Under the pieces are notes generated by a model. The model was not told the DNA's origin. It made no database searches and worked only from the letters and a program-made list of their open reading frames with translations. This document shows, piece by piece, positions 34,814 through 47,421 of a DNA stretch of 64,000 nucleotides. The stretch spans positions 6,330,501 through 6,394,500 of the forward strand of contig NZ_CP023278.1 in the NCBI RefSeq assembly GCF_002896875.1. The letters run 5' to 3'. The translations under genes and the position numbers were made by a program. Source of the DNA: Nostoc sp. CENA543 (GTDB lineage Bacteria > Cyanobacteriota > Cyanobacteriia > Cyanobacteriales > Nostocaceae). Position 1 is the first letter of the stretch. Each line of letters begins with the position of its first letter.

Positions 34814-35599
34814 ATGCAGCTGATTGACACTCACGTTCATCTCAACTTTGATAACTTCCAGCCAGATTTGACAGCAGTGCGATCGCGATGGCAAGCAGCA
34901 GGACTTGTACACCTTGTACATTCTTGCGTCGAACCAGCAGAATTTTCCAGTATTCAAGCCATAGCACACCAATTTCCTGAAGTCAGTTTTGCCGTGGGAT
35001 TACATCCCCTAGATGCCGAAAAGTGGCACAGCCAAACGGCACAGGAAATACTATCTTTAGCCAAATCTGACTCCAAGGTAGTAGCAATTGGTGAAATGGG
35101 ACTGGATTTTTATAAAGCCGATAACTATGAGCAACAGCAAATAGTGTTTGAGGCACAATTAGCGATCGCCTCGGAATTAGATTTACCTGTAATTATTCAC
35201 TGTCGGGAAGCCGCAGTGGCAGTTAGGGAAACTTTACAAAAATGGCAAGAACGCACCAATAACCAGATTCGGGGTGTGATGCACTGCTGGGGAGGTACAC
35301 CAGAAGAAACTCAATGGTTTCTGGATTTGGGGTTTTATATTAGTTTCAGTGGTACTGTCACCTTTAAAAATGCTAAAGCCATCCAAGCCTCGGCTGTAAT
35401 GGTGAACAGCGATCGCCTGCTCATAGAAACCGACTGTCCCTTTCTCGCTCCCGTACCAAAACGAGGCGAAAAACGTAACGAGCCAGCCTATGTCCGTTAT
35501 GTAGCAGAGCAAATAGCAACGCTACGTCAAGAGACATTAGCAACGATTTCGGCTCAAACCACTCAAAACGCCTGTAAGCTATTTGGTCTATCAATATAG
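34814..35599 (+). CDS. tatD: TatD-family metal-dependent DNase
   Basis: Deoxyribonuclease of the amidohydrolase (TIM-barrel) superfamily. Metal ligands are visible: [11 protein letters not shown] near residue 5, [11 protein letters not shown] near residue 93, IHCREA near residue 129, MHCWGG near 157 and [20 protein letters not shown] near 205. Length of 261 residues is normal. The gene sits 70 bases downstream of rpsT and upstream of rpoB, an order I recall as common in cyanobacteria. Confidence 0.95.
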   Translation: MQLIDTHVHLNFDNFQPDLTAVRSRWQAAGLVHLVHSCVEPAEFSSIQAIAHQFPEVSFAVGLHPLDAEKWHSQTAQEILSLAKSDSKVVAIGEMGLDFYKADNYEQQQIVFEAQLAIASELDLPVIIHCREAAVAVRETLQKWQERTNNQIRGVMHCWGGTPEETQWFLDLGFYISFSGTVTFKNAKAIQASAVMVNSDRLLIETDCPFLAPVPKRGEKRNEPAYVRYVAEQIATLRQETLATISAQTTQNACKLFGLSI

Positions 35600-35611
35600 A
35601 TATAGCTAAAG

Positions 35612-35654
35612 TCGAAAGTTGAAAGTGATAATCAATCTCACTTTTACCTTTCGA
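35612..35654 (+). terminator. Long stem-loop after tatD
   Basis: A 17-bp imperfect stem TCGAAAGTTGAAAGTGA/TCACTTTTACCTTTCGA (one G-T and one mismatch) starting 13 bases after the tatD stop. There is no T run, so it may stabilise the 3' end rather than terminate. Confidence 0.5.
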
Positions 35655-36528
35655 GCCGCAGGAGTTAAACACAGTAAGGATTTTAGCTTGGTGATTTTAG
35701 ATTTATCCTAGCCACAAGCGACGAGATTAAGTCCAAAACACTAGCCAAAATTCCCCATCTTAAATTGACATCTCAACTCTCAGCTTGTTAATATCAAGCT
35801 TTTGAGGTCTTTTGGATTAACTTTGCCTATTTATCTTGTAGGTTGCCATTAAAAATAAAATGCAAGGAGGAAAAATATGCTAAAATTAATGCCTCCAAAA
35901 CATTTTGTGTGCGCCATAATGATAATGAAGGAACAGAGGAATCCTCTGCTTGATTTTGTAAAGTTATCAACTTGACCATCCTCACACCTCTACACACGGA
36001 TGCTCTCAATGGCTGAAACAACTTAGCAACCAACATTGAGATAGATTGTCCCTTTATTAAACCTATAGAAAATTGTTAAAAAAAATTGTCTTGTGATTAC
36101 AATCCCACAAAATCAAGCCATTTTGCTCCAGAGCTTACAAAATGTAGCTCAGTTCCTCAATTTCAGACTATCACCGTAAATACATATGGTGTAGTGCAGA
36201 GCAAACAATAGCTGCGTAAACTAGTAAACGCGCTTTGAGGAGGGGAAGTGAGGCAAAAAATCAAATTCAAGCAAATAGAATGCAGCTGTTCAGAGATACA
36301 TCAAATAGCTGTATTTTTCTAGCTGTTGCTGGTGATTAAGGGCTATGACCCCCCTTGTCAAAATCGTCCCCAACCGCTTCAATTGCTGCGTTTACCCACA
36401 CCTGAGTAAAGTTCAGGTGACATCAAAGGAGAAGTTCCCCAACAGCTAAGGACAGTAGCTAGTGACATCAACTCCCAGTGTGTAGCTACTTCCACTCAAG
36501 ATTTAACCAGGTTGACAAAGGTAGAGGC
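35655..36528. other. Long region upstream of rpoB
   Basis: About 870 bases with no supported gene. An apparent minus-strand frame at 35827-36036 has no ribosome-binding site or protein-like composition. The rpoB promoter and a long leader are expected here, as the window shows no other start for the rpoB-rpoC1-rpoC2 unit. AGGTGACATCAAAGGAGAAG at 36414-36433 contains AAAGGAG but no start codon follows closely. Confidence 0.45.
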
Positions 36529-39500
36529 ATGATTAGCGAAAATTATATTGAACCCGCCTTTTTGTTGCCCGACTTAATTGAAATCCAGCGTTCAAGCTTT
36601 CGCTGGTTTTTAGAAGAAGGGCTGATTGAAGAACTTAACTCCTTTAGTCCTATTACAGACTATACGGGCAAACTAGAACTGCATTTTTTAGGACAGAACT
36701 ACAAGCTCAAGGAGCCAAAGTATAGCGTCGAAGAAGCGAAACGGCGGGATAGCACCTATGCTGTGCAAATGTACGTCCCCACACGCCTGTTAAACAAAGA
36801 AACAGGTGATATTAAAGAGCAGGAAGTATTTATCGGGGATCTGCCTTTGATGACCGATCGCGGTACGTTTATCATTAACGGTGCCGAACGGGTAATTGTC
36901 AATCAAATTGTGCGATCGCCTGGAGTTTACTACAAATCAGAAATCGATAAAAACGGACGACGTACCTATTCAGCTTCACTCATTCCTAACCGGGGTGCGT
37001 GGCTAAAATTTGAAACCGACCGTAACGATTTGGTGTGGGTACGCATCGACAAAACCCGCAAACTCTCAGCCCAGGTACTTTTGAAGGCTCTAGGGTTATC
37101 AGATAACGAAATTTTTGATGCTCTACGTCACCCTGAGTATTTCCAAAAAACCATTGAAAAAGAAGGGCAATTTTCCGAAGAAGAAGCCTTAATGGAGTTA
37201 TATCGCAAACTCCGTCCTGGTGAACCACCAACAGTCTTAGGTGGACAACAACTGCTAGACTCCCGTTTCTTCGACCCCAAACGCTATGACTTGGGTAGGG
37301 TAGGCAGATACAAACTCAACAAAAAATTGCGTCTGTCAGTTCCCGAACCAACACGCGTCCTCACCCCCCAAGACATCTTGGCAGCCGTCGACTACCTCAT
37401 CAACCTAGAATATGACATTGGTAGCGTAGATGACATCGACCACTTGGGCAACCGTCGGGTACGCAGCGTGGGCGAATTGTTGCAAAACCAAGTCAGAGTA
37501 GGCTTAAACCGCCTCGAAAGAATCATTCGGGAAAGGATGACCGTATCTGATGCGGAAGTTTTGACACCAGCATCCCTAGTCAACCCCAAACCCCTAGTAG
37601 CAGCCATCAAAGAATTCTTCGGCTCCAGCCAATTGAGCCAATTCATGGATCAAACCAACCCCCTAGCGGAGCTGACCCACAAGCGTCGTCTCTCAGCTTT
37701 AGGCCCTGGCGGTTTGACCAGAGAACGGGCAGGGTTTGCGGTGCGAGACATTCACCCATCTCACTACGGACGGATTTGTCCCATCGAGACACCAGAAGGC
37801 CCCAACGCAGGTCTAATTGGTTCCTTGGCTACCCATGCACGGGTGAATCAGTACGGCTTCCTCGAAACTCCCTTTAGACCGGTGGAAAATGGTCTGGTGA
37901 GATTCGATTTGCCCCCAGTGTACATGACCGCCGATGAAGAAGACGATTTGCGGGTAGCTCCAGGAGACATTCCCGTCGATGAAAATGGACACATCATTGG
38001 GCCACAAGTACCAGTCCGTTACCGTCAAGAATTCTCCACCACCACCCCAGAACAAGTAGACTACGTGGCAGTATCTCCGGTACAAATCGTATCGGTAGCT
38101 ACCAGTATGATTCCCTTCCTAGAACATGACGACGCTAACCGCGCCCTCATGGGTTCTAACATGCAACGTCAAGCCGTACCTCTACTCAAACCAGAGCGTC
38201 CCTTGGTAGGGACAGGCTTAGAAGCTCAAGGTGCGAGAGACTCCGGGATGGTGATTATTTCCCGAACAGATGGGGATGTCACCTACGTAGACGCGACAGA
38301 AATTCGTGTCCGTCCCAAACCCAACGCCCCAGAAATTAAATACCGCCTCTCCAAATACCAGCGTTCTAACCAAGATACCTGTCTCAACCAGAAACCCTTG
38401 GTGCGAATGGGTGAACGGGTAGTAGCAGGGCAAGTATTAGCTGACGGCTCATCTACGGAAGGCGGTGAATTGGCACTAGGACAAAATATCGTCGTCGCTT
38501 ATATGCCCTGGGAAGGCTATAACTACGAAGACGCGATTTTGATTTCCGAGCGACTAGTCCAAGATGACATTTACACCTCAATTCACATTGAAAAATATGA
38601 AATTGAGGCGCGCCAAACCAAACTCGGCCCCGAAGAAATCACCAGAGAAATTCCCAACGTCGGGGAAGATGCCCTGCGTCAATTAGACGAGCAAGGGATC
38701 ATTCGCATTGGGGCGTGGGTAGAAGCTGGCGACATCTTAGTTGGTAAAGTCACACCCAAAGGGGAATCCGACCAACCCCCAGAAGAAAAACTGTTACGGG
38801 CGATTTTCGGTGAAAAAGCACGGGATGTGAGAGATAATTCCCTGCGCGTCCCCAACGGTGAAAAAGGGCGGGTAGTCGATGTGCGCCTGTTTACCCGTGA
38901 ACAGGGTGATGAATTACCCCCAGGGGCCAACATGGTGGTGCGGGTGTATGTCGCCCAGAAACGGAAGATTCAGGTAGGCGACAAAATGGCAGGTCGTCAC
39001 GGGAATAAAGGGATTATTTCCCGCATATTACCGATAGAAGATATGCCCTATCTGCCTGATGGCTCACCAGTAGATATTGTGCTGAACCCCCTGGGTGTAC
39101 CCAGCCGGATGAACGTAGGACAGGTATTTGAGTGTCTTTTAGGTTGGGCTGGCTATAACTTAGGCGTGCGATTTAAGATTACCCCCTTCGATGAAATGTA
39201 CGGGGAAGAATCATCCCGCCGCATCGTGCATGGCAAATTGCAAGAATCACGGGACGAAACAGGTAGAAATTGGGTATACAACCCCGATGACCCAGGCAAA
39301 ATCATGGTGTTCGATGGTCGGACAGGAGAACCATTCGACCGACCTGTAACCGTGGGTGTCGCTTATATGCTCAAACTCGTACACCTAGTAGACGATAAGA
39401 TTCACGCTCGTTCTACAGGCCCCTACTCCTTAGTTACGCAGCAACCCTTGGGTGGTAAAGCTCAACAAGGTGGTCAGCGATTCGGGGAAATGGAAGTGTG

Positions 39501-39828
39501 GGCTTTGGAAGCCTTCGGTGCAGCTTACACCTTGCAAGAATTGCTGACAGTCAAATCTGACGATATGCAGGGGCGTAACGAAGCCTTAAATGCGATCGTT
39601 AAAGGTAAGGCAATTCCCAGACCTGGTACACCAGAATCCTTTAAGGTGTTGATGCGAGAGCTGCAATCCTTGGGCTTAGATATTGCCGTACATAAGGTAG
39701 AAACCCAAGCCGATGGCAGTTCCTTGGATGTAGAAGTCGATTTAATGGCAGACCAAGCAGCCAGAAGAACACCACCCAGACCAACCTATGAATCGCTCTC
39801 CCGTGAATCACTGGAAGACGACGAATAA
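36529..39828 (+). CDS. rpoB: DNA-directed RNA polymerase beta subunit
   Basis: Forms one pincer of RNA polymerase and part of the catalytic centre. The start [20 protein letters not shown], the fork region [40 protein letters not shown], and the C-terminal [17 protein letters not shown] then [20 protein letters not shown] are invariant beta motifs. ATG 36529 is preceded by AGAGG and gives 1099 residues, normal for cyanobacteria. An in-frame GTG 17 codons upstream is less likely. rpoC1 follows after 95 bases. Confidence 0.98.
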   Translation: MISENYIEPAFLLPDLIEIQRSSFRWFLEEGLIEELNSFSPITDYTGKLELHFLGQNYKLKEPKYSVEEAKRRDSTYAVQMYVPTRLLNKETGDIKEQEVFIGDLPLMTDRGTFIINGAERVIVNQIVRSPGVYYKSEIDKNGRRTYSASLIPNRGAWLKFETDRNDLVWVRIDKTRKLSAQVLLKALGLSDNEIFDALRHPEYFQKTIEKEGQFSEEEALMELYRKLRPGEPPTVLGGQQLLDSRFFDPKRYDLGRVGRYKLNKKLRLSVPEPTRVLTPQDILAAVDYLINLEYDIGSVDDIDHLGNRRVRSVGELLQNQVRVGLNRLERIIRERMTVSDAEVLTPASLVNPKPLVAAIKEFFGSSQLSQFMDQTNPLAELTHKRRLSALGPGGLTRERAGFAVRDIHPSHYGRICPIETPEGPNAGLIGSLATHARVNQYGFLETPFRPVENGLVRFDLPPVYMTADEEDDLRVAPGDIPVDENGHIIGPQVPVRYRQEFSTTTPEQVDYVAVSPVQIVSVATSMIPFLEHDDANRALMGSNMQRQAVPLLKPERPLVGTGLEAQGARDSGMVIISRTDGDVTYVDATEIRVRPKPNAPEIKYRLSKYQRSNQDTCLNQKPLVRMGERVVAGQVLADGSSTEGGELALGQNIVVAYMPWEGYNYEDAILISERLVQDDIYTSIHIEKYEIEARQTKLGPEEITREIPNVGEDALRQLDEQGIIRIGAWVEAGDILVGKVTPKGESDQPPEEKLLRAIFGEKARDVRDNSLRVPNGEKGRVVDVRLFTREQGDELPPGANMVVRVYVAQKRKIQVGDKMAGRHGNKGIISRILPIEDMPYLPDGSPVDIVLNPLGVPSRMNVGQVFECLLGWAGYNLGVRFKITPFDEMYGEESSRRIVHGKLQESRDETGRNWVYNPDDPGKIMVFDGRTGEPFDRPVTVGVAYMLKLVHLVDDKIHARSTGPYSLVTQQPLGGKAQQGGQRFGEMEVWALEAFGAAYTLQELLTVKSDDMQGRNEALNAIVKGKAIPRPGTPESFKVLMRELQSLGLDIAVHKVETQADGSSLDVEVDLMADQAARRTPPRPTYESLSRESLEDDE

Positions 39829-39840
39829 ATCTGAGGAAAT

Positions 39841-39868
39841 GGGGCATAGGCATTAATTAGCAATGCCC
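39841..39868 (+). terminator. Small hairpins between rpoB and rpoC1
   Basis: GGGGCAT/ATGCCCC at 39841-39866 can pair, alternating with GGCATT/AATGCC nested in it. It lacks a T run and lies inside the operon, so it may be an RNA processing or pausing site rather than a terminator. Confidence 0.3.
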
Positions 39869-39923
39869 CATGACCCATTAACAAAATTAAATACACTCAT
39901 AATTCAAAACTCAGCACTTAAGT

Positions 39924-41801
39924 ATGAGACCAGCCCAAACTAATCAGTTTGACTACGTAAAAATCGGCTTGGCATCACCAGAACGGATTCGCCAATGGGG
40001 TGAAAGAACCTTACCCAATGGTCAAGTAGTTGGTGAAGTCACCAAACCAGAAACAATTAACTATCGGACTCTCAAGCCAGAGATGGACGGCTTATTTTGT
40101 GAGCGCATCTTTGGGCCGGCAAAAGATTGGGAATGTCACTGTGGTAAATACAAGAGAGTCCGCCACAGAGGTATTGTTTGTGAACGTTGCGGTGTAGAAG
40201 TCACCGAATCACGAGTACGCCGTCATCGGATGGGGTACATCAAACTGGCAGCCCCTGTAGCCCACGTTTGGTATCTCAAAGGGATTCCTAGTTATATTTC
40301 CATCCTGCTCGATATGCCCTTGCGGGATGTGGAGCAAATTGTCTATTTCAACTCCTATGTGGTTCTCAGCCCTGGTAACGCGGAGACCTTAAGCTATAAA
40401 CAACTACTGAGCGAAGACCAGTGGTTAGAAATCGAAGACCAAATTTATAGCGAAGACTCTCAGTTACAAGGCGTTGAGGTAGGTATTGGTGCAGAGGCAC
40501 TGTTGCGCCTGTTAGCTGACATTAATCTAGAGCAAGAAGCCGAAAATCTCCGTGAAGAAATCGGCTCTGCGAAAGGGCAAAAACGGGCAAAACTGATTAA
40601 ACGCCTGCGGGTAATTGACAACTTCATCGCTACTGGTTCCAAACCAGAGTGGATGGTGATGACAGTGATTCCCGTCATCCCTCCAGATTTGCGCCCAATG
40701 GTGCAACTGGATGGTGGACGCTTTGCAACCAGCGACTTAAATGATTTATATCGTCGGGTAATTAACCGAAATAATCGTTTAGCAAGACTGCAAGAAATTC
40801 TGGCACCAGAAATTATCGTCCGCAACGAAAAGCGGATGCTACAAGAAGCAGTAGACGCTTTAATTGACAACGGTCGTCGGGGACGTACCGTAGTTGGTGC
40901 CAATAACCGACCCCTGAAATCTTTGTCTGACATTATTGAGGGTAAACAAGGACGTTTCCGGCAAAACTTGCTGGGTAAACGTGTTGACTACTCTGGACGT
41001 TCGGTAATTGTGGTGGGGCCAAAGCTGAAGATTCACCAGTGCGGTTTGCCCAGAGAAATGGCAATTGAGTTATTCCAACCCTTTGTCATTAATCGTTTGA
41101 TTCGTAGCGGCATGGTGAACAACATCAAAGCTGCGAAAAAACTCATCTCCCGTTCTGACCCCAGTGTTTGGGATGTTTTAGAAGAGGTGATCGAAGGCCA
41201 CCCCGTCATGCTCAACCGTGCGCCGACCCTACACCGCTTGGGTATTCAGGCGTTTGAGCCAATTTTGGTAGAAGGTCGAGCCATTCAACTACACCCGCTA
41301 GTTTGTCCCGCCTTTAACGCTGACTTTGACGGCGACCAAATGGCGGTACACGTACCCCTATCCCTGGAAAGCCAAGCAGAAGCACGGTTATTGATGTTGG
41401 CTTCTAACAACATCTTGTCACCAGCAACGGGTAGACCAATTATCACTCCTAGCCAAGACATGGTGTTAGGAGCATATTACCTGACGGCGGAAAACCCCGA
41501 TGCTACCAAAGGCGCAGGTAGATTCTTCGGTTCTCTGGATGATGTGATCATGGCCTTCCAGCAAGAACAAATTGACCTGCACGCCTACATATACGTGCGG
41601 TTTGATGGTGAAATGGAAACCGAACAACCAGACACCGAACCCCAGGAAGTGGTAAATAACGAAGACGGTAGCCGGACTGTCATGTACAAGTTCCGCCGTG
41701 TCCGAGAAGATGCCCAGGGCAACTTAATTTCTCAGTATATACGCACAACCCCTGGTCGCGTTATTTACAATAAGGCGATTCAAGAAGCACTTGCTAGTTA
41801 G
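39924..41801 (+). CDS. rpoC1: DNA-directed RNA polymerase gamma subunit (N-terminal part of beta-prime)
   Basis: In cyanobacteria and plastids the beta-prime subunit is split; this is the N-terminal part. It carries the zinc-binding cysteines ([20 protein letters not shown] near residues 72-91) and the catalytic metal site [19 protein letters not shown] near residue 464 with three Asp. Length of 625 residues is normal. It starts at ATG 39924. The stop is followed by a heptamer repeat array and then rpoC2. Confidence 0.98.
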   Translation: MRPAQTNQFDYVKIGLASPERIRQWGERTLPNGQVVGEVTKPETINYRTLKPEMDGLFCERIFGPAKDWECHCGKYKRVRHRGIVCERCGVEVTESRVRRHRMGYIKLAAPVAHVWYLKGIPSYISILLDMPLRDVEQIVYFNSYVVLSPGNAETLSYKQLLSEDQWLEIEDQIYSEDSQLQGVEVGIGAEALLRLLADINLEQEAENLREEIGSAKGQKRAKLIKRLRVIDNFIATGSKPEWMVMTVIPVIPPDLRPMVQLDGGRFATSDLNDLYRRVINRNNRLARLQEILAPEIIVRNEKRMLQEAVDALIDNGRRGRTVVGANNRPLKSLSDIIEGKQGRFRQNLLGKRVDYSGRSVIVVGPKLKIHQCGLPREMAIELFQPFVINRLIRSGMVNNIKAAKKLISRSDPSVWDVLEEVIEGHPVMLNRAPTLHRLGIQAFEPILVEGRAIQLHPLVCPAFNADFDGDQMAVHVPLSLESQAEARLLMLASNNILSPATGRPIITPSQDMVLGAYYLTAENPDATKGAGRFFGSLDDVIMAFQQEQIDLHAYIYVRFDGEMETEQPDTEPQEVVNNEDGSRTVMYKFRRVREDAQGNLISQYIRTTPGRVIYNKAIQEALAS

Positions 41802-41803
41802 GA

Positions 41804-41914
41804 AAGTCAAAAGTCAATAGTCAAAAGTTAAGAGTCAAAATTATTTGGCCGATGACTAATGACTATTGACTAAGGACTAATGACTATTGACTAAGGACTA
41901 ATGACTAATGACTA
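41804..41914. repeat. STRR array between rpoC1 and rpoC2
   Basis: About 110 bases of heptamers: AAAGTCA/AATAGTC units at the left, then GACTAAT, GACTATT and GACTAAG units up to the rpoC2 start. The last unit GACTAATG supplies the ATG at 41908, and a variant unit (CTAAGGA) supplies the only ribosome-binding-like AAGGA (41893-41897). Confidence 0.85.
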
Positions 41915-44900
41915 ACGAAAAAATGATTTTTCGCAATCGCGTCGTTGACAAAGGTCAACTGAGAAATTTGATCTCTTGGGCATTTACCCATTATGGGACG
42001 GCGCGTACTGCGGTGATGGCGGATAAGTTGAAGGATTTAGGCTTTCGCTATGCGACAAGAGCTGGGGTTTCTATCAGTGTGGATGATTTGATGGTTCCTC
42101 CCAGTAAGCGGAGTCTATTGGAAGCAGCCGAGGAAGAAATTCGCGCTACCGAAGCCCGTTACCAAAGAGGGGAGATTACCGAAGTAGAACGTTTCCAGAA
42201 GGTAATTGACACCTGGAACGGTACTAGTGAAGCCCTCAAAGATGAAGTGGTAGTCCACTTTAAAAAGACTAATCCCCTCAACTCTGTATATATGATGGCG
42301 TTCTCTGGGGCGCGGGGTAACATCTCCCAGGTGCGTCAGTTGGTAGGGATGCGGGGACTGATGGCAGATCCGCAAGGGGAAATTATTGACTTACCTATCA
42401 AAACTAACTTCCGTGAAGGTTTGACCGTAACGGAGTATATTATCTCCTCGTATGGTGCGCGTAAGGGCTTGGTAGACACAGCTTTACGCACCGCCGACTC
42501 TGGTTATTTGACCCGTCGTCTAGTGGACGTATCCCAGGATGTGATCATTCGGGAAATTGACTGTGGTACTACCAGAGGGATTCCTTTACGGGCGATGACC
42601 GAAGGGAATAAGACTTTAATCAAGTTGTCTACACGCTTGCTGGGTCGGGTAGTGGGAGAAGATGTCATCCACCCAACTACTAAAGAAGTAATTGCACCCC
42701 GTAACACCCCAATTTCTGATGAATTAGCTAAGGAAATTGAAAAGGCTGGGGTAACGGAAGTTTTGGTGCGATCGCCTCTTACCTGTGAAGCCGCCCGTTC
42801 TGTGTGTCAACACTGCTACGGTTGGAGTTTGGCACACGCCAAAATGGTAGACTTAGGTGAAGCCGTCGGGATTATCGCTGCTCAAAGTATTGGTGAACCT
42901 GGAACCCAGCTCACCATGCGGACATTCCACACTGGTGGTGTGTTCACTGGGGAAGTAGCGCAACAAGTGCGTTCCAAGATTGATGGGACTGTCAAACTAC
43001 CCCGGAAACTACGGACAAGACCCTATCGGACTCGTCACGGGGAAGATGCTTTATACATAGAAAGCAATGGTGTTTTTATTCTAGAACCACCAAAAGAAGG
43101 TGAAGAAACACCAGCACCGCAGGAAGTTCAAGTTACCCAAGGTTCAACATTATACGTATTTGACGGGCAGCAGGTAAAACAAGGGCAATTACTGGCGGAA
43201 GTTGCCCTGGGTGGACGGACTACCAGGACAAACACAGAAAAAGCTGTGAAAGATGTGGCTTCTGACTTAGCTGGAGAAGTGAAGTTTGCCGAAGTCGTCC
43301 CCGAACAAAAAACCGACCGTCAAGGAAACACCACCACCACAGCCGCCAGAGGTGGTCTAATTTGGATCTTGTCTGGGGAAGTTTATAACTTACCCCCTGG
43401 TGCAGAATTAGTAGTCAAAAATGGCGACTCCGTAGAAACTAACGGTGTGTTGGCAGAAACTAAACTCACCACATTACATGGTGGTGTAGTCCGTTTACCA
43501 GAAGCTACCCCAGGAAAGAGTACCAGGGAAATTGAAATTATTACTGCCTCGGTAGTTTTAGACCAAGCGACAGTCACCGTCCAAAGTTCCCAAGGGCGCA
43601 ACAACTACCTCATCACCACAGGTAATAACCAAGTGTTTAACCTGCGTGCTACACCAGGCACAAAAGTGCAGAATGGTCAAGTGGTAGCTGAGTTGATTGA
43701 CGACCGCTATCGCACCACCACCGGTGGGATGCTGAAGTTCGCTGGCGTAGAAGTCCAGAAGAAAGGCAAAGCCAAGCTGGGTTACGAAGTGGTACAGGGC
43801 GGTACACTGTTGTGGATTCCCGAAGAAACCCACGAAGTTAACAAAGACATCTCCCTATTGTTGGTAGAAGATGGTCAGTATGTAGAAGCTGGCACTGAAG
43901 TAGTTAAAGACATCTTCTGTCAAAACAACGGGGTTGTGGAAGTTACCCAGAAAAACGACATCCTGCGGGAAGTGGTGATCAAGCCTGGGGAACTGCTGAT
44001 GGCTGATGACCCGGAAGCTGTTATGGGGCGTGACGATACATTCCTGCCTGCGGGTGAGGAATTATTGGGACGAGTATTCCCTGAACTGCGTTATATCCAG
44101 TATGTGGAGTCACCAGAAGGCCCCGCACTGTTGAGCCGTCCGGTTGTGGAGTTTGCTATCCCTAATCAACCAGATGTTCCTTCTACTACCTCCGTTAGCC
44201 AACAAACAGGTCGTTCCATTCAATTAAGGGCAGTACAACGCTTACCTTACAAAGATTCCGAACGAGTCAAATCTGTGGAAGGCGTGGAACTGTTACGCAC
44301 TCAGTTGGTGTTGGAAATTGACCAAGAAGGGGAACAAGAACATAACGCTTCTCCTCTGGCTGCGGATATTGAATTACTTCCTGACGCAGAAAATTCTGAT
44401 GTTCAACGCTTACAGTTGGTAATTTTGGAGTCCTTGGTGATTCGGCGTGACATTGCGGCTGATGCGACTCAAGGTAGTACCCAAACCAGCTTGGAAGTCA
44501 AAGAAGGCGATATGATTGCGCCTGGTGCAGTGGTAGCACGTACCCAAATCTTGTCTAAGGAAGGCGGGATTGTGAGGGGTGTGCAGAAAGGCACGGAAGC
44601 AGTACGCCGTTGTTTGGTGCTGCGTCACAGTGACATGGTGACGATTAATAGCAGTGTCCAGCCCAAGGTGAAAACAGGTAGTTTAATTGTGGCTGGTGCA
44701 GAAATTGCGCCTGGCGTGTCGGCTGAGGAATCTGGTCAAGTTGTCTCCGTCAAGAGTGCAGGGAATCAGCAAACAGCAGGGGAATCTAGCGCACTCAGCA
44801 CACAAAACTACGCCATCACTATCCGCGTTGGTCGTCCCTACCGAGTCAGTCCTGGTGCAGTATTGCAAGTAGAAGATGGTGATTTGGTACAACGGGGCGA

Positions 44901-45960
44901 TAACTTAGTGCTGTTGGTCTTTGAACGGGCGAAAACTGGAGACATCATTCAAGGTTTACCCCGGATTGAAGAACTGTTAGAAGCCCGGAAACCCAAAGAG
45001 GCTTGTATTCTCGCCAAACGGGGTGGAGAAGTGAAAGTGGTCTATGGTGATGGAGATGAAGCGATCGCCATCAAGGTGATAGAATCCAACGGCGTAGTTA
45101 CTGACTACCCACTCGGCCCCGGTCAAAACCTGGCTGTACTAGATGGTTCTCATGTTTTAGCCGGAGACAACCTGAGTGATGGCCCTTCCAACCCCCACGA
45201 AATTCTCGAAGTTTTCTTCAGTCTGGGGTCAGAGGACGGAGTATATGCTTGTGCTAGCCATGCCTTACAAAAGGTGCAGACCTTCTTGGTGAACGAAGTC
45301 CAGATGGTATACCAATCCCAAGGGATTGATATTGCTGACAAACACATCGAAGTCATCGTGCGCCAGATGACCAACAAAGTCAGGATTGATGATGGTGGCG
45401 ATACTACCATGCTTCCTGGAGAGTTGGTGGAACTGCGTCAAGTCGAACAGGTGAATGAAGCAATGGCGATTACTGGTGGTGCGAGAGCGCAATACACCCC
45501 AGTATTATTAGGGATAACTAAAGCATCCTTGAATACCGATAGCTTTATTTCTGCGGCTTCCTTCCAAGAAACCACAAGGGTACTGACTGAAGCGGCAATT
45601 GAAGGTAAATCTGATTGGTTGCGTGGCTTGAAAGAAAACGTAATTATCGGTCGCTTGATTCCGGCGGGAACTGGTTACAACACCTACGACGAACCAGGAA
45701 TGATCGATGATTACGCAACTTTAGACACCAGCAGCGTTTTAGATGAAACCGATGATCCACTAGACATGGTTCTTGATGACCGCACAGCACGCGCCTACAA
45801 CTTAGACGCGCCTGGCTTGGATACCGGATTTGCCGGTCGTCGGGCGATTCTGGATGATGATGAATTAATCGCAGATGAAATTCACGACCTCATAGAAGAC
45901 GACCAAGGCGACGACTATGAAGAAGTTGATGATGATGACGATGATGATGATGATTACTAA
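41908..45960 (+). CDS. rpoC2: DNA-directed RNA polymerase beta-prime subunit (C-terminal part)
   Basis: C-terminal part of the split beta-prime subunit. It has the trigger-loop region ([20 protein letters not shown] near residue 132), the segment [19 protein letters not shown] near residue 330, and the long SBHM-repeat insertion of cyanobacteria, roughly residues 350-980. The end ([20 protein letters not shown]) is conserved. It closes with an acidic tail, the last 25 residues being mostly Asp/Glu. Length is 1350 residues. ATG 41908 lies in an STRR unit; ATG 41923 ([11 protein letters not shown]) is an alternative that fits the family start but lacks a ribosome-binding site. Confidence 0.97.
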   Translation: MTNEKMIFRNRVVDKGQLRNLISWAFTHYGTARTAVMADKLKDLGFRYATRAGVSISVDDLMVPPSKRSLLEAAEEEIRATEARYQRGEITEVERFQKVIDTWNGTSEALKDEVVVHFKKTNPLNSVYMMAFSGARGNISQVRQLVGMRGLMADPQGEIIDLPIKTNFREGLTVTEYIISSYGARKGLVDTALRTADSGYLTRRLVDVSQDVIIREIDCGTTRGIPLRAMTEGNKTLIKLSTRLLGRVVGEDVIHPTTKEVIAPRNTPISDELAKEIEKAGVTEVLVRSPLTCEAARSVCQHCYGWSLAHAKMVDLGEAVGIIAAQSIGEPGTQLTMRTFHTGGVFTGEVAQQVRSKIDGTVKLPRKLRTRPYRTRHGEDALYIESNGVFILEPPKEGEETPAPQEVQVTQGSTLYVFDGQQVKQGQLLAEVALGGRTTRTNTEKAVKDVASDLAGEVKFAEVVPEQKTDRQGNTTTTAARGGLIWILSGEVYNLPPGAELVVKNGDSVETNGVLAETKLTTLHGGVVRLPEATPGKSTREIEIITASVVLDQATVTVQSSQGRNNYLITTGNNQVFNLRATPGTKVQNGQVVAELIDDRYRTTTGGMLKFAGVEVQKKGKAKLGYEVVQGGTLLWIPEETHEVNKDISLLLVEDGQYVEAGTEVVKDIFCQNNGVVEVTQKNDILREVVIKPGELLMADDPEAVMGRDDTFLPAGEELLGRVFPELRYIQYVESPEGPALLSRPVVEFAIPNQPDVPSTTSVSQQTGRSIQLRAVQRLPYKDSERVKSVEGVELLRTQLVLEIDQEGEQEHNASPLAADIELLPDAENSDVQRLQLVILESLVIRRDIAADATQGSTQTSLEVKEGDMIAPGAVVARTQILSKEGGIVRGVQKGTEAVRRCLVLRHSDMVTINSSVQPKVKTGSLIVAGAEIAPGVSAEESGQVVSVKSAGNQQTAGESSALSTQNYAITIRVGRPYRVSPGAVLQVEDGDLVQRGDNLVLLVFERAKTGDIIQGLPRIEELLEARKPKEACILAKRGGEVKVVYGDGDEAIAIKVIESNGVVTDYPLGPGQNLAVLDGSHVLAGDNLSDGPSNPHEILEVFFSLGSEDGVYACASHALQKVQTFLVNEVQMVYQSQGIDIADKHIEVIVRQMTNKVRIDDGGDTTMLPGELVELRQVEQVNEAMAITGGARAQYTPVLLGITKASLNTDSFISAASFQETTRVLTEAAIEGKSDWLRGLKENVIIGRLIPAGTGYNTYDEPGMIDDYATLDTSSVLDETDDPLDMVLDDRTARAYNLDAPGLDTGFAGRRAILDDDELIADEIHDLIEDDQGDDYEEVDDDDDDDDDY

Positions 45961-45987
45961 ACTCAATCAGTAAACAGATAAATATTC

Positions 45988-46019
45988 AAGGCAAAAGATT
46001 AAATTCTTTTGCCTTTTTT
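45988..46019 (+). terminator. Terminator of the rpo operon
   Basis: Perfect 11-bp stem AAGGCAAAAGA/TCTTTTGCCTT with a 6-base loop and a TTTT run, 28 bases after the rpoC2 stop. The remaining gap to 46297 shows a half-palindrome (GATCCCCAACTTCTTCGAGA) but no gene. Confidence 0.85.
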
Positions 46020-46297
46020 GTTGATTCATCACCATCCTGCAATGCAATATAGCAATCCTAAATCATTTATGAGATATAAGATCCCCAACTTCTTCGAGAT
46101 TTTAGACCAGGCTATCAATCTGGGCTTGTTGTAACTAATTCGACTTGTAGCTACATATTTACCGCATTATTCTCATTTGTGGGGCTGTATAGATCACAAC
46201 TATTGACTTTTATTCCTAAAACCTCTAGATTCATAAATCGGGATAGTTGATATTAATTTGCATTATTTTTGCAAATAGTTTTAATGGAGAATTAAAG

Positions 46298-47272
46298 ATG
46301 AGTGTGAGCAAAAAAGGCTTGTTGAGTGCTGGTGCAGCATTCATAACGTTGACTGGTATAGCCGCCAGCACTTTTGGAGTTATGCAAACCAGCAATGCTA
46401 ACTCTATAAATAATCAACAAGCACCACGCTTACTGGCTCAAAGTCAAAAGCGATTAAATATTGTTTTTCCTAGTCGCTCAGATTCCACAGATTTGCAAAA
46501 TAAAGCTAATGCTGTGGCTGCATTTTTATCTAAAGAACTACGTATTCCCGTAACAGCACAGATAGGCGATGATACGGCGGCGGTAGAGGCTTTAAGAGCA
46601 AACCGTGCTGATGTAGCTTTCTTGAGCAGTCGTCCGGCACTGAAAGCGGAACAATTAGCTAATTCTCGTTTGTATTTAGCAGAAGTCCGCGAAAACTATT
46701 CTGGACGTTATACTTATAACTCAGTATTCGTTGTTCCTAGCAATAGCAATCTGCAAACCAAAAATACACCTAAAGCAACCTTGGAACAATTGCGGGGTAA
46801 GAGAATGGCGTTTACTTCTCCCACCTCTGGTTCAGGATTTATCTTCCCCGTGAGTGAGTTGGTAAAACAGGGATTTGTTCCCAACCGCGATCGCATGGAT
46901 GGTTTCTTTAGCCAAATTACTTACGGTGGTAACTACAGCAAAGCTCTACAAGCCGTTTTGCGTGGTCAAGCGGATGTAGCTGTAGTATCGGAATATGCTT
47001 TGTTTCCCCCTTACATCACTGCCGAAGAAAAAAGCAAATTGCGTGTACTACACAAAATTTCCGGTGTACCTGCTCACGGTATCGCCATTGATGATGATGT
47101 ACCCGCACCCCAAAGAGAACAAATTATCAATGCTTTACTAAAGTTAAACCAGTCCCAAAATAATCAGTTACTGCGTGGCTTGTACAACTCTACAGAACTA
47201 GTCAGAGTTGATCACACTCGCCACTTAAGACCAGTGCGTGAAGCACTACAGCGTGTTGGGATTGAACCATAG
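46298..47272 (+). CDS. phnD: Phosphonate/phosphite-type ABC transporter substrate-binding protein
   Basis: Periplasmic binding protein of the PhnD/PtxB family. A signal peptide (MSVSKKGLLSAGAAFITLTG, cleavage perhaps after NAN near residue 35) precedes a two-lobe domain with KRLNIVFPSRSDSTDLQNKA, RGKRMAFTSPTSGSGFIFPV and AVLRGQADVAVVSEYAL. ATG 46298 follows GGAGAATTAAAG and gives 324 residues; an upstream in-frame start at 46247 is not needed. The ATPase and permease genes follow. Specificity (phosphonate, phosphite or phosphate) cannot be read. Confidence 0.85.
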   Translation: MSVSKKGLLSAGAAFITLTGIAASTFGVMQTSNANSINNQQAPRLLAQSQKRLNIVFPSRSDSTDLQNKANAVAAFLSKELRIPVTAQIGDDTAAVEALRANRADVAFLSSRPALKAEQLANSRLYLAEVRENYSGRYTYNSVFVVPSNSNLQTKNTPKATLEQLRGKRMAFTSPTSGSGFIFPVSELVKQGFVPNRDRMDGFFSQITYGGNYSKALQAVLRGQADVAVVSEYALFPPYITAEEKSKLRVLHKISGVPAHGIAIDDDVPAPQREQIINALLKLNQSQNNQLLRGLYNSTELVRVDHTRHLRPVREALQRVGIEP

Positions 47273-47421
47273 AAAGAGTGATGAGTGGTGAGTGCTGAGT
47301 ATTGAGTATTAAGTGGTGAGGGTAAAAGACTTTTAGTTAAGTAAACATCACTTTTATCAGTTACTGAAAATTCAGCACCCACCATTGTAAAACTAATTAA
47401 TAAAATTGACTGAGGCTGAGG

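Noticed and set aside
41804-41914. Tandem repeats as a possible CRISPR array (also at 34316, 57499 and 62621)
   Set aside because: The units are contiguous heptamers without spacers or a leader, and there are no cas genes in the window.
46100-46297. Pho box upstream of the phosphonate-type transporter
   Set aside because: Only one weak CTAAAACCT-like unit was seen; a Pho box needs several repeated units with fixed spacing.
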